DNA of 36,212 nt, from the NCBI RefSeq assembly GCF_000308815.1, contig NZ_BAFX01000012.1:1-36212 (forward strand). Reading direction: 5' to 3'. Position 1 is the stretch's first letter. Each line of letters begins with the position of its first letter. The DNA is from Nocardia concava NBRC 100430. Its GTDB lineage: Bacteria > Actinomycetota > Actinomycetes > Mycobacteriales > Mycobacteriaceae. A program made the translations under genes and the position numbers. Below, in pieces: positions 1-7,512 of this stretch. The notes beneath the pieces are model-generated. The model was not told the origin of the DNA, made no database searches, and saw nothing but the letters and a program-made list of their open reading frames with translations.

Positions 1-7
1 AGTTCTG

Positions 8-36
8 AAAGACCCCGTCCATCGGACGGGGTCTTT
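8..36 (+). terminator. Rho-independent-type terminator of an upstream gene
   Basis: A perfect 13-bp stem (AAAGACCCCGTCC / GGACGGGGTCTTT) with a 3-nt loop ends in a short T run. It most likely ends a gene lying left of the window. Because the stem is symmetric it could act on either strand; the plus assignment follows the direction of the next genes. Confidence 0.8.
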
Positions 37-83
37 CGGCATTTCCGGGACGCTCCTTCTGATCTTGGTGCCATGCTGGATTC

Positions 84-251
84 ATGGCTGACGATCAGTG
101 GTACTACTGCCTCAAGCATCATCGGGCCGAGCAGGGGAAGCAGCATTGGTTCGCGGAGCGCATGGGCCCCTACCCCGACAAGGCGACAGCCGAGCGGGCG
201 TTGGATATTGTGCGGGAACGAAATAGGCGTTCGGACCAAGAAGACTCCTGA
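84..251 (+). CDS. Small conserved actinobacterial protein (55 aa)
   Basis: This 55-codon frame begins ATG GCT GAC and ends TGA. The product opens with MADDQWYYCLKHHRAEQG, followed by a GPYPDKATAERALDIVRER segment. It resembles a family of short actinobacterial proteins with a WYYCL-KH start and a G-PYP-T--EA-RAL core, often labelled SPOR-like or hypothetical. The aromatic/Cys N-terminus and the amphipathic helix look like a real folded domain. The longer overlapping frame that starts at 73 has no such features. No clear ribosome-binding site was found. It precedes ppm1 on the same strand with a hairpin between. The function is unknown; the family assignment is from memory. Confidence 0.7.
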   Translation: MADDQWYYCLKHHRAEQGKQHWFAERMGPYPDKATAERALDIVRERNRRSDQEDS

Positions 252-267
252 CGCCTGGGTGATGGGG

Positions 268-294
268 GTGAGCGCGCCTGCTCGGTGCGCTCAC
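268..294 (+). terminator. Possible terminator hairpin between the 55-aa gene and ppm1
   Basis: GTGAGCGC and GCGCTCAC form an 8-bp perfect stem with an 11-nt loop, 17 nt after the small gene. There is no T tract, so this may be a weak terminator or only a structured spacer. Confidence 0.35.
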
Positions 295-359
295 GAGGCG
301 CTCAGGTGGACCAGGTACGGTTTCGGGTGCCAGAAAACGACCAAGCGGGAGGGTAAACC

Positions 360-1079
360 TTGAAGGTCACCGTGGTGGTGCCGACCTACAACGAGCGGGA
401 GAACCTGCCGGTGGCGGTGGAGCGGCTGACCGCGCTACCGGTGGCCGACCTGCACGTGCTGGTGGTGGACGACAATTCGCCCGACGGCACCGGTGAGGTG
501 GCCGACAAGCTGGCCGCCGACCTGCCGAACGTGGTGAGCGTGCTGCACCGGACGGAGAAGGACGGCCTGGGCCGCGCGTACATCGCGGGCATCACCAAGG
601 CGCTGGACGAGGGTGCGGACGTCGTCATCCAGATGGACGCCGACCTGTCGCATCCGGCCGAGGTCATTCCGGCCATGCTGGAGAAGCTGGAGACCACCGA
701 CGCCGGCGTCGTGCTCGGATCCCGTTATGTCCCCGGTGGTTCCACCGCCGCGGAGTGGAAGTGGTACCGCAAGGCGCTCTCGGCCTGGGCCAACTTCTAC
801 GTGAACATGATTCTGCGCCTGGGCGTCAAGGACGCCACCGCCGGATTCAAGGCGTGGAAGGCGGATACGCTGCGCGCCATCGACGTGGCCTCGATCAAGT
901 CGAACGGCTACTCGTTCCAGGTGGAGATGAACTACCGGACGGTCAAGAAGGGCATCACCATCGCGGAGGTGCCGATCCGCTTCGAGGAGCGCACCCTGGG
1001 CGCGTCCAAGATGAGCCTGAAGGTGCAGCTGGAGTCCGCGGCCATGCCGTGGAAGCTGCTGTTCGGTCGCGCTGTCTGA
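360..1079 (+). CDS. ppm1: Polyprenol monophosphomannose synthase (GT2 family)
   Basis: This 239-aa glycosyltransferase family 2 protein is expected to transfer mannose from GDP-mannose to polyprenyl phosphate at the inner membrane face. The product, polyprenyl-phosphomannose, is the mannose donor for lipoarabinomannan and for protein O-mannosylation. The N-terminus carries the GT2 nucleotide-binding start VVPTYNERENLP. The metal-binding DxD-type motif QMDADLSHP follows near residue 90, with GSRYVPGG and the FEER-LGASKMS segment typical of dolichol-phosphate mannose synthases further on. There is no membrane domain and no fused apolipoprotein N-acyltransferase, unlike the fused M. tuberculosis protein. 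The start is TTG at 360, with GGGAGGG about 7 nt upstream. Its stop abuts the convergent plsC stop with no spacer. Confidence 0.9.
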   Translation: MKVTVVVPTYNERENLPVAVERLTALPVADLHVLVVDDNSPDGTGEVADKLAADLPNVVSVLHRTEKDGLGRAYIAGITKALDEGADVVIQMDADLSHPAEVIPAMLEKLETTDAGVVLGSRYVPGGSTAAEWKWYRKALSAWANFYVNMILRLGVKDATAGFKAWKADTLRAIDVASIKSNGYSFQVEMNYRTVKKGITIAEVPIRFEERTLGASKMSLKVQLESAAMPWKLLFGRAV

Positions 1080-2597
1080 TCATTCTTTCGGCCAGTGGAG
1101 CAGGGTGTCCACGAACAACTGACGGACACCCTCCACCTCGGCATCCATATCGGCTGGATCCCAGCCGCTGACATCGATCGGCGGTAGCACCGCCACGTCC
1201 ACGACGCCCTTGCGCACGACCGCCGAATTGCGCCAGGCGATTTCACCGGCATTGCGGATCACCACCGGAATGATCGGCACTCCGGCCTGGATGGCGATGT
1301 GGAACGCGCCCTTCTTGAAGGAGCCGACGCGCGGGGTGAGCGAGCGGGTGCCCTCGGGGGCGATCACCACCGACAGTCCGCCGCGCAGGGTTTCGACCAC
1401 CGGTTCCAGGGCGGCCTTGGCGGCCACCGTGTTCGCGCGGTCGATGAAGGTCACCTCCACGAATCGCATGAGGGGACCGAAGACCGGGTTCTTGGTGACC
1501 TCCCGCTTGGCGATGCCGGTGAATCCGGTGCCCAGCACCTCGGCCAGTACCACGATGTCGAACTGGCTCTGGTGATTGAAGATGAACACCGCCGGGCGCG
1601 GGGCGCGGGTGTGCTCGGCCCCGACCACGCGGACCTTCACCCCGGTGCCGCGCAGGGTCGAATCCGCGGCATAGGTCATCATCGAATCCGCCATCTGGCG
1701 GCGCTGTTTCGTGTGCGCCTTGGCGGCGATGCCGACCAGCGCGCCCCCGAGCAGACCGGTGAATCCGGCCAGGGTGCGGGCGTAGTCGGTGGCCTTGGGC
1801 GACTGCCGGGGCCGGAAATGCAGGACCGGCCAATCCTTTTCGGCCGCCTCCAGCACCACTCGCGGGTCCGGGTTCACCGCCACCGGATGCCCGGCGGTCT
1901 GCAACAGCGGCAGGTCGGCGGCGCTGTCGGCATAGGCCCAGCTCTGCGTGAGATCCAGGTCGTGTGCGATGGCGAAGCGGCGGACGGCGTCGGCTTTGCC
2001 GTTGCGCCACAGCGGCTTTCCCTCCACATGCCCGGTCAGCACGCCGTCCTGCACGGCCATGGCGGTGCACAGCACGTTCGGAATGCCGAGTTCGTCGGCC
2101 ACCGGCCGCACCTGGTAGCAGGTGACGGAGCTGACCAGCACCAGGGTGTGCCCGGCGGCCTCGTGCTCGCGGACCAGCCGCCAGGCCTCGGGGTAGATGT
2201 GCCCGTACACGCTGTGCGCGAAGATCTCCCGGCCGAGCCGCTCGAGGTCGGCCTCGGGTACGCCCGCCCAGCTGTACATGGCGTTCTGCAGGAACCGCTC
2301 GTATTCGCCCTCGCTGCGGGCCCCGCGAATGCTGCCCAGCAGGCTCGCGGTGAGCGCGCCCTCGGTGCTGCTGCGCCGCACCAGGCGGCGGGCGAGGGGC
2401 GGCGGATTGAAGCCGTGCACCACGGTGCCGCCGAAGTCGAAGACGGCGGCGATGCGCGGCCCCTGCGGCCCGGTCCGCACGGCCTCCAGGGCGGCGGCGA
2501 GATCCATTGCGCCGACCGGTCGTTGGGTGACGCCGACGCCGGGCCGCAACGGCAGGCTGGGTCTGCCCGCCGCGAGTCCCCGGACCCGGTGCGTCAC
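1080..2597 (-). CDS. plsC: HAD-like / 1-acyl-sn-glycerol-3-phosphate acyltransferase fusion
   Basis: This 505-aa protein has an N-terminal HAD-IB (SerB-like) domain, about residues 48-250, and a C-terminal PlsC acyltransferase domain, about 300-500. The acyltransferase motifs are intact: NHQSQFD (HX4D, H342/D347) and PEGTRS (E415). It should make phosphatidic acid from lysophosphatidic acid. The layout matches mycobacterial Rv2483c. The HAD domain keeps Asp54, SS at motif II, Lys201 and the DSAADLPLL motif. However, motif I reads DFGGT, so the usual second Asp is Gly56 and phosphatase activity is doubtful. The start overlaps the plsB2 stop in an ATGA arrangement, implying translational coupling. 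Met31 is an alternative start. Confidence 0.88.
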   Translation of the reverse strand: MTHRVRGLAAGRPSLPLRPGVGVTQRPVGAMDLAAALEAVRTGPQGPRIAAVFDFGGTVVHGFNPPPLARRLVRRSSTEGALTASLLGSIRGARSEGEYERFLQNAMYSWAGVPEADLERLGREIFAHSVYGHIYPEAWRLVREHEAAGHTLVLVSSVTCYQVRPVADELGIPNVLCTAMAVQDGVLTGHVEGKPLWRNGKADAVRRFAIAHDLDLTQSWAYADSAADLPLLQTAGHPVAVNPDPRVVLEAAEKDWPVLHFRPRQSPKATDYARTLAGFTGLLGGALVGIAAKAHTKQRRQMADSMMTYAADSTLRGTGVKVRVVGAEHTRAPRPAVFIFNHQSQFDIVVLAEVLGTGFTGIAKREVTKNPVFGPLMRFVEVTFIDRANTVAAKAALEPVVETLRGGLSVVIAPEGTRSLTPRVGSFKKGAFHIAIQAGVPIIPVVIRNAGEIAWRNSAVVRKGVVDVAVLPPIDVSGWDPADMDAEVEGVRQLFVDTLLHWPKE

Positions 2598-4963
2598 AGC
2601 GCTTCCAGCCGGTTGGAGGGATCGAGGGTGGCGGCGCGGGAGATGCGCGCGCCGATGGCACGCAGCTCACCGGCGAAGCGGACGCGGCGCGCGGCCAGCT
2701 CGGCGGGGTCCTCGGTGGTGCTGAGCAGCCCGTGGTTGTCGGCGAGTTTGAGTGCGCTGCCGAACAATTCGGAGGACACCGATTCGGGGCTGTGCAGGCG
2801 CTGCTGCAGCAGCATCTGCTTGCCGACGTGCAGGCATTCGTCCACGAACGCCTTCCGGTCGACCTCCAGCACCGGGTCGCGGGCGGCCAGCCGCTCGGCG
2901 ACCACGAGTTGGGCATCGAAGAAGGAGCGCAGTACGCGGTGCGCCATCATGAACCCGGAATCGGCCAGGCGGGCCAGGATGTCGGTCCCGACGGTGCCCG
3001 CGGCGGTGCGGCGGTGCCATTCGGGATCCACCAGCAGCATCTCCGCGGTGAGCTGACTGGTGAACTCGGCGCGCTCGGGGAAGAAGAACTCGAACTTGAG
3101 CAGGTCCCGCAGCCGGTAGGCGGCCTCCCAGCCGACGCGCAGCTGATCGCCCTCGGGCGCCTCGACCGCGGTGAGCACGGCCAGCTCGAGGATGGCGCGA
3201 TTGACGAACCAGTGCACGGCGCTGTTGCGGTAGAACGCGGCTTCGAGGTGGGCCCCGGCATTGATGGCGTACACCGGTTCCAGCCCGCCGCGGTACACGG
3301 TCACCACCTTGGCGAAGGCGAGCTGTTCGAGCACCACCGCGAGCCCGTGATCGTCACGCAGCGTGGCGAGTTCGCCGCGCGGCAGATCCCGGCGCTCGAG
3401 GTAGCCGATCACCGGGGCGATGGCCGCGCGCAATTCGTTGCGGGTGAGGGCGCGCTCGTGCACGCCCAGCAACACCAGGGTGGTGAGGGCGTTGACGGTC
3501 ACCGGCGTGACGTCGTTGATGCCGACGGCGACCTCGAAGGCCAGCCGCTGCACCGCCTTGTGCTCGAGTTCGACCAGTTCCTCGGGGGCCGGATTCGGGT
3601 GCGGCGCCAGCGGATCCCCGTGCACGGCAAGCCGTTCGCGCGCCGAGAGCGGGGTGCCGAAGCGCACGTACACGTGCCCGGCGGAGTGCTGCTGGTTGCG
3701 CACGTAGCGGGCCAGCCAGGCCAGGCCCTCGGCCTGTTTGCTGCCGCCGGTCTGCTCGTCGGCGATGGCCCCGATCTCGTTGAGCCGCTCGTAGGTGATG
3801 GAGACCGGCACCAGCATGACGTCGTCGATGCGCTTCGAACGCAGTGCCGCCGCAAGGTAATTCAGCAGCCCGTAGCGGGGCGGGCGGAGCTTGCCGGTGC
3901 GGGTGCGGCCGCCCTCGAAGTACCACTCCAGGTTGAAGCGCTTGGCCAGCAGGTAGGCGAAGTACTCCTCGACGACGGCCTTGTAGACCTCGTCGTCGCC
4001 GAAACTTCTGCGGATGAACACGGTTCCGGTGCGGCGCGCGATGGGACCGATCGGCCAGAACTTGAGGTTGGCCCCGCCGACCACATGGTTGGGCGGAAAG
4101 TCGTTGCGCGCCAGGATGTCCCCGAGCACGAAGGCGTCCACGTAGGAGCGGTGCGAGGGCAGGAAGACCAGCGGGTAGCGCCGGTTCAGGGTGCGCAGCC
4201 GGTCCAGGCCGGTCTCGTCGGAGTCGACCTTCCAGGTGGAGGCGTGCACGGGGCGCATGGCCTGGGTGAACAGGTCCGACACCAGCCGGGACTGGGCGGC
4301 GACGAGTTCGCGCAGGCCCTTCTCGGCGCGGCGGTACACCTCGCGCTGGGGCAGCCCGGCCTTCTCGGCGATGCCGTCGAGCCGCCGCAGGAACTCCGGC
4401 GAGTCGAGGATCTCCTCGACCACCAGCCGCGGCACCTTGTACCGGTCGCCGATGACGGCGCGCTCGGCGCGTTCCAGGGCCACGATGCCCGCGCGCACGA
4501 TGGCGCGGCCGAACGCGTCGGGGACGGTGGCGGATCCGGGATTGTTGGCGCGCAGCTCGCTGAGCCGGGCGGGCTGCCCGGTCAGCACCAGGTGCCGGTC
4601 GGGGGCCTTGCTGAGCAGGCGGCGCTGCATGAGCCGATGCGGTTTGCGCGGATTCGAGAGGGTGATCAGATCGCTGAAGGTGGTGCGCCGCACGCCGTCT
4701 CGCTCCGGCGGCAGCCACAGCACCCGCACCGGCACCACCAGCGGATCGTCGCTGCGACCGACCAGGCGATCGGTGACCGCGGCGGGATCGAGATCGAGCT
4801 GGGTGACGGGGGCGGAGGTGCCGAACTCCTGGGTGATGCCGCCCTCGGCGAGCCAGTGCCCGATGAGTTCGCGCTCCACGGGGGAGGCGGCGTCGACTAG
4901 GGCGACCACGGACTGCGGTGCGGTGAGCGCGGCTTCGGGGAGCCGGCTGTCATGATCGAGCAT
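2594..4963 (-). CDS. plsB2: Glycerol-3-phosphate 1-O-acyltransferase
   Basis: This 789-aa membrane-associated acyltransferase should catalyse the first step of phospholipid and triacylglycerol synthesis, moving an acyl chain to sn-glycerol-3-phosphate. The catalytic HX4D motif is PSHRSYVDAF (H271/D276). Family blocks FIRRSFGDDEVYK and YFEGGRTRTGKLRPPRYG follow, the latter being the glycerol-phosphate-binding GGRxR element. The length matches my recollection of M. tuberculosis PlsB2. I chose ATG at 4963, giving MLDHDSRLPE, because GGAGGG lies 7 nt upstream; a longer in-frame extension to 5137 has no support. It is the first gene of a two-gene operon with plsC and is divergent from nbtS. Confidence 0.93.
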   Translation of the reverse strand: MLDHDSRLPEAALTAPQSVVALVDAASPVERELIGHWLAEGGITQEFGTSAPVTQLDLDPAAVTDRLVGRSDDPLVVPVRVLWLPPERDGVRRTTFSDLITLSNPRKPHRLMQRRLLSKAPDRHLVLTGQPARLSELRANNPGSATVPDAFGRAIVRAGIVALERAERAVIGDRYKVPRLVVEEILDSPEFLRRLDGIAEKAGLPQREVYRRAEKGLRELVAAQSRLVSDLFTQAMRPVHASTWKVDSDETGLDRLRTLNRRYPLVFLPSHRSYVDAFVLGDILARNDFPPNHVVGGANLKFWPIGPIARRTGTVFIRRSFGDDEVYKAVVEEYFAYLLAKRFNLEWYFEGGRTRTGKLRPPRYGLLNYLAAALRSKRIDDVMLVPVSITYERLNEIGAIADEQTGGSKQAEGLAWLARYVRNQQHSAGHVYVRFGTPLSARERLAVHGDPLAPHPNPAPEELVELEHKAVQRLAFEVAVGINDVTPVTVNALTTLVLLGVHERALTRNELRAAIAPVIGYLERRDLPRGELATLRDDHGLAVVLEQLAFAKVVTVYRGGLEPVYAINAGAHLEAAFYRNSAVHWFVNRAILELAVLTAVEAPEGDQLRVGWEAAYRLRDLLKFEFFFPERAEFTSQLTAEMLLVDPEWHRRTAAGTVGTDILARLADSGFMMAHRVLRSFFDAQLVVAERLAARDPVLEVDRKAFVDECLHVGKQMLLQQRLHSPESVSSELFGSALKLADNHGLLSTTEDPAELAARRVRFAGELRAIGARISRAATLDPSNRLEAL

Positions 4964-5117
4964 CTTTGTTCCCTCCGCATGAGCCGCTGAGCTCCATTGA
5001 AGCCCAAACCCGACCACCGGGGCGGAAGGTCGGGCAATTCGCCGGTCGGAGCCGGGGTTTCGCGGCGGCGGAAGTCGCGCGTGACCGAGGTCGCGGATGA
5101 GCGCTCCCCACACCGAG

Positions 5118-5136
5118 GAAGGTAATGCTAACCTCA
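5118..5136 (+). promoter_or_regulatory. IdeR/DtxR iron box 1 upstream of nbtS
   Basis: GAAGGTAATGCTAACCTCA matches the 19-bp IdeR consensus TTAGGTTAGGCTAACCTAA in its core. It lies 28 bp centre-to-centre from a second box, so two IdeR dimers could bind and repress the salicylate synthase gene when iron is plentiful. Confidence 0.6.
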
Positions 5137-5145
5137 CTCATCAAC

Positions 5146-5164
5146 TTAGGTAAGCATAACCTTG
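5146..5164 (+). promoter_or_regulatory. IdeR/DtxR iron box 2 upstream of nbtS
   Basis: TTAGGTAAGCATAACCTTG is a close IdeR box match that ends at the ribosome-binding site of the next gene (GGAGG at 5164-5168). Bound IdeR would block the promoter or the early transcript. Confidence 0.75.
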
Positions 5165-5172
5165 GAGGTCTG

Positions 5173-6507
5173 GTGTCGGTCGCTGACGAACGCGTACGAC
5201 TCGAGGGGGAGCAGCGGTGGGGCGAGCACGTCACCGATCCGGTCGCGGCGGTCTCCGCACTCGCGGCGGCGGATCGGTTCGGGGAATATGTGGTCTACGA
5301 GAAGCCCGGCGAATGGGTATTCGCCGCCGACCCGCTGGGCGGGGTCGAGCTCGACGCGAATGAGCTGCGGGTGAGCTGGGACGGGCGCGCCACGGCCGGG
5401 GCGTGGGACGGGAGTCCCGCCCAGGCCGTCGACGCCGCACTGGCCGGGCTGCCGCTCGACGGCCGGAATGCCTACGGCTGGATCGGATTCGAGTTCTGCG
5501 CGTGGTCGCTGGGGGCGACCGGGCACGTGCACCCACGGGCGACGCTGGCGCACTTGATGATTCCGCGCATCGAGGTGCGCATCGACGCCACCGGGGTGCG
5601 GGTGTCGGGCGCGACGCCCGCCGAGACCGGGGACATCCACGCGCTGATCGCGGCCGCGCAGCGGACCGCGCCGCCGGTCGCGCATCCGGTGGACGTCACC
5701 GTGGATCCGACCGGATACCGGGACCGGGTCGCCGCCGGGGTGGCCGAGATCGGCGCGGGCAAGTACCAGAAGGTGATCCTGTCGCGGAAGGTGGATCTGC
5801 CCTTCGCGGTGAACATTCCGGCCACCTACCGGCTGGGCCGCCTGCACAACACGCCCGCGCGCTCGTTCCTGCTGCGGCTGGGCGGGCTGGAGGCGGCGGG
5901 CTTCAGCCCGGAGCTGGTGGCGTCGGTGGACCGCGATCGCGTGGTCACCACCGAGCCGCTGGCCGGGACGCGCGCCTTCGGCCGCGGCGACGATATCGAT
6001 CTCGCGGCCCGCGCCGAACTGGTCCGCGATCCGAAAGAGATTGTCGAGCATGCCATCTCGGTGCAGACCTCGTTCGCGGAGATCGCGGCCGTGGCAGAGC
6101 CGGACACCACCGCGGTGTCAGATTTTATGGCGGTGCGCGAGCGCGGCAGTGTGCAGCATCTGGCCTCCACCGTGCGCGGGACGCTGGCCGCCGACCGCAG
6201 CCCGTGGGACGCGCTCGAGACGCTGTTCCCGTCCGTGACCGCCTCCGGCATCCCCAAGGCCGAGGGCGTGGACGCGGTCTTCCGGCTCGACCACGATCCG
6301 CGCGGGCTGTATTCCGGTGCGGTGGTGACGGTTTCGCCGGACGGTGAGCTGGAGGCGACGCTGGTGCTGCGCGCGGTCTACCAGACCGGCGCGGGCGCGT
6401 GGCTGCGCGCGGGCGCGGGCGTGGTCGGGCAGTCCCGGCCGGAGCGCGAATTTGAGGAGACCTGCGAGAAGCTGGGCAGCGTCGCGCCGTACGTGGTGCG
6501 GGCCTGA
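5173..6507 (+). CDS. nbtS: Salicylate synthase (MbtI/Irp9 type)
   Basis: This 444-aa chorismate-utilising enzyme should convert chorismate through isochorismate to salicylate plus pyruvate, supplying the aryl cap of a mycobactin/nocobactin siderophore. The C-terminal chorismate-binding domain shows MbtI-like blocks in order: KYQKVILSRKV, RLGRLHNTPARSFLLRLGG, TTEPLAGTRAFGRG, KEIVEHAISVQ, VRERGSVQHL, FPSVTASGIPKAEG and AGAGVVGQSRPEREFEETCEKL. The N-terminal third is divergent, as in MbtI. The start is GTG at 5173 (MSVADERVRL), with GGAGG 4 nt upstream; a longer frame from 5125 would run through the iron box. Two IdeR boxes precede it, and the next gene converges. Confidence 0.92.
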   Translation: MSVADERVRLEGEQRWGEHVTDPVAAVSALAAADRFGEYVVYEKPGEWVFAADPLGGVELDANELRVSWDGRATAGAWDGSPAQAVDAALAGLPLDGRNAYGWIGFEFCAWSLGATGHVHPRATLAHLMIPRIEVRIDATGVRVSGATPAETGDIHALIAAAQRTAPPVAHPVDVTVDPTGYRDRVAAGVAEIGAGKYQKVILSRKVDLPFAVNIPATYRLGRLHNTPARSFLLRLGGLEAAGFSPELVASVDRDRVVTTEPLAGTRAFGRGDDIDLAARAELVRDPKEIVEHAISVQTSFAEIAAVAEPDTTAVSDFMAVRERGSVQHLASTVRGTLAADRSPWDALETLFPSVTASGIPKAEGVDAVFRLDHDPRGLYSGAVVTVSPDGELEATLVLRAVYQTGAGAWLRAGAGVVGQSRPEREFEETCEKLGSVAPYVVRA

Positions 6508-6524
6508 GAGGCGAACCATCCCAG

Positions 6525-6597
6525 GTCATCCCGGCATGCTTTTGGCCGGGATCCACCGCAGCCGGGTGGATTCCGGCCAAAAGCGCGCCGGAATGAC
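6525..6597. repeat. Palindromic intergenic repeat, copy 1
   Basis: Two 33-nt arms (6525-6557 and 6565-6597) form an imperfect inverted repeat with a 7-nt loop. The arms begin GTCATCCCGGC and end GCCGGAATGAC. The four non-paired positions are C/A or G/T. A second copy lies at 16553-16640. Both copies sit between convergent genes, here nbtS and the dehydrogenase, so the element may serve as a bidirectional terminator. Such GTCATCCCGGC...GCCGGAATGAC elements look like REP/MITE-type dispersed repeats. Confidence 0.8.
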
Positions 6598-6619
6598 GGG
6601 GCGGAGCTCCGGCGTGGGG

Positions 6620-7489
6620 TCAGACGCGGAACTCCACGCCGGTCAACCGCTCGGACAGCTCCCAGAGCTGCCGGGCGGTTTTCTCGTCGTGGGAGGCGGC
6701 GGTGGAACCCACCTTGGTCGGATTGCCGCGCCAGTTGAACCGGTCCGGGCCGTAGTAGCCGCCGGGCTCGGCGTCGGCGGTGGCCGCGTACAGCGTTGGC
6801 AGCGCGCCCATCTCGGCGCTCTGCGCGACCAGGCGATTGCCGAGGCTGACGATCTGCTCCAGCAGGTTCTGGGTCTCGGAGCTGATCTCGGTGGCCGCGT
6901 ATCCCGGATGCGCCGCCACCGACAGCTTGGGTGAACCGGCCACCGTGAGCCGCCGCTGCAGTTCGTAGGTGAACAGCAGCAGCGCCAGCTTGGATTGCGC
7001 GTACGCGCCGAAGCGGGAGTAGGCGCGCCGCTCCCAGTTCAGGTCCTCGAGGTCGATGCGGCCGATGAAGTGGGTGATGCTGGAGGTATTGACCACCCGC
7101 TGCGAAATCCGGTCCAGCAGTAGGCCGGTCAGCGCGAAGTGGCCGAGATAGTTGGTGCCGATCTGCAATTCGAAGCCGTCGGCGGTCTTGCGCTTGGGCA
7201 CCGCCATCACGCCCGCATTGTTGATCAGCACATCGGCCCGCTCGACGGAGTCGGCGAAGGCCCGCACCGAGGCCAGGTCGGCCAGATCCAGCTGCCGGAT
7301 CTGCACGTCGCCCGGCATGGTCCGGGCCACCGCCTGCGCCTTGATCTCATTGCGGCAGGCCATGATCACCTGCGCCCCGGCGGCGGCCAGGGCGCGCGCG
7401 GTGGCCTCGCCCAGGCCGCTGGTGGCCCCGGTGACGATGATGATCCGGCCGGACTGGTCCGGCATGTCCGCTGTGTTCCACCCGCCCAT
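6620..7489 (-). CDS. Short-chain dehydrogenase/reductase, paralogue 1
   Basis: This 289-aa Rossmann-fold oxidoreductase has the NAD(P)-binding motif TGATSGLG at residues 20-27, NNAGVMA in the middle and a Ser...YAQSK catalytic set. It resembles the retinol-dehydrogenase/WWOX-like SDRs common in actinomycetes; the substrate is unknown. It begins 23 nt after the salicyl-AMP ligase stop on the same strand, so it is probably co-transcribed with it under iron control, but no role in siderophore synthesis is established. A close paralogue lies at 13811-14692 on the opposite strand. The start codon is ATG with only a weak ribosome-binding site. A small inverted repeat (7487-7503) overlaps the start. 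Confidence 0.85.
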   Translation of the reverse strand: MGGWNTADMPDQSGRIIIVTGATSGLGEATARALAAAGAQVIMACRNEIKAQAVARTMPGDVQIRQLDLADLASVRAFADSVERADVLINNAGVMAVPKRKTADGFELQIGTNYLGHFALTGLLLDRISQRVVNTSSITHFIGRIDLEDLNWERRAYSRFGAYAQSKLALLLFTYELQRRLTVAGSPKLSVAAHPGYAATEISSETQNLLEQIVSLGNRLVAQSAEMGALPTLYAATADAEPGGYYGPDRFNWRGNPTKVGSTAASHDEKTARQLWELSERLTGVEFRV

Positions 7490-7512
7490 AGATGAACTCT
7501 ATGACGGGATGG

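Noticed and set aside
73..363. Alternative 96-aa frame at the start of the window
   Set aside because: Overlaps the better 55-aa protein in another frame, and its translation is Arg/Ser/Pro-rich with no features.
1299..4900. Long plus-strand frames opposite plsC and plsB2
   Set aside because: Low-complexity translations without motifs; the minus strand encodes complete acyltransferases.
7487..7503. CATAGA-N5-TCTATG palindrome over the SDR 1 start
   Set aside because: Short six-base arms can occur by chance; no known regulator motif.
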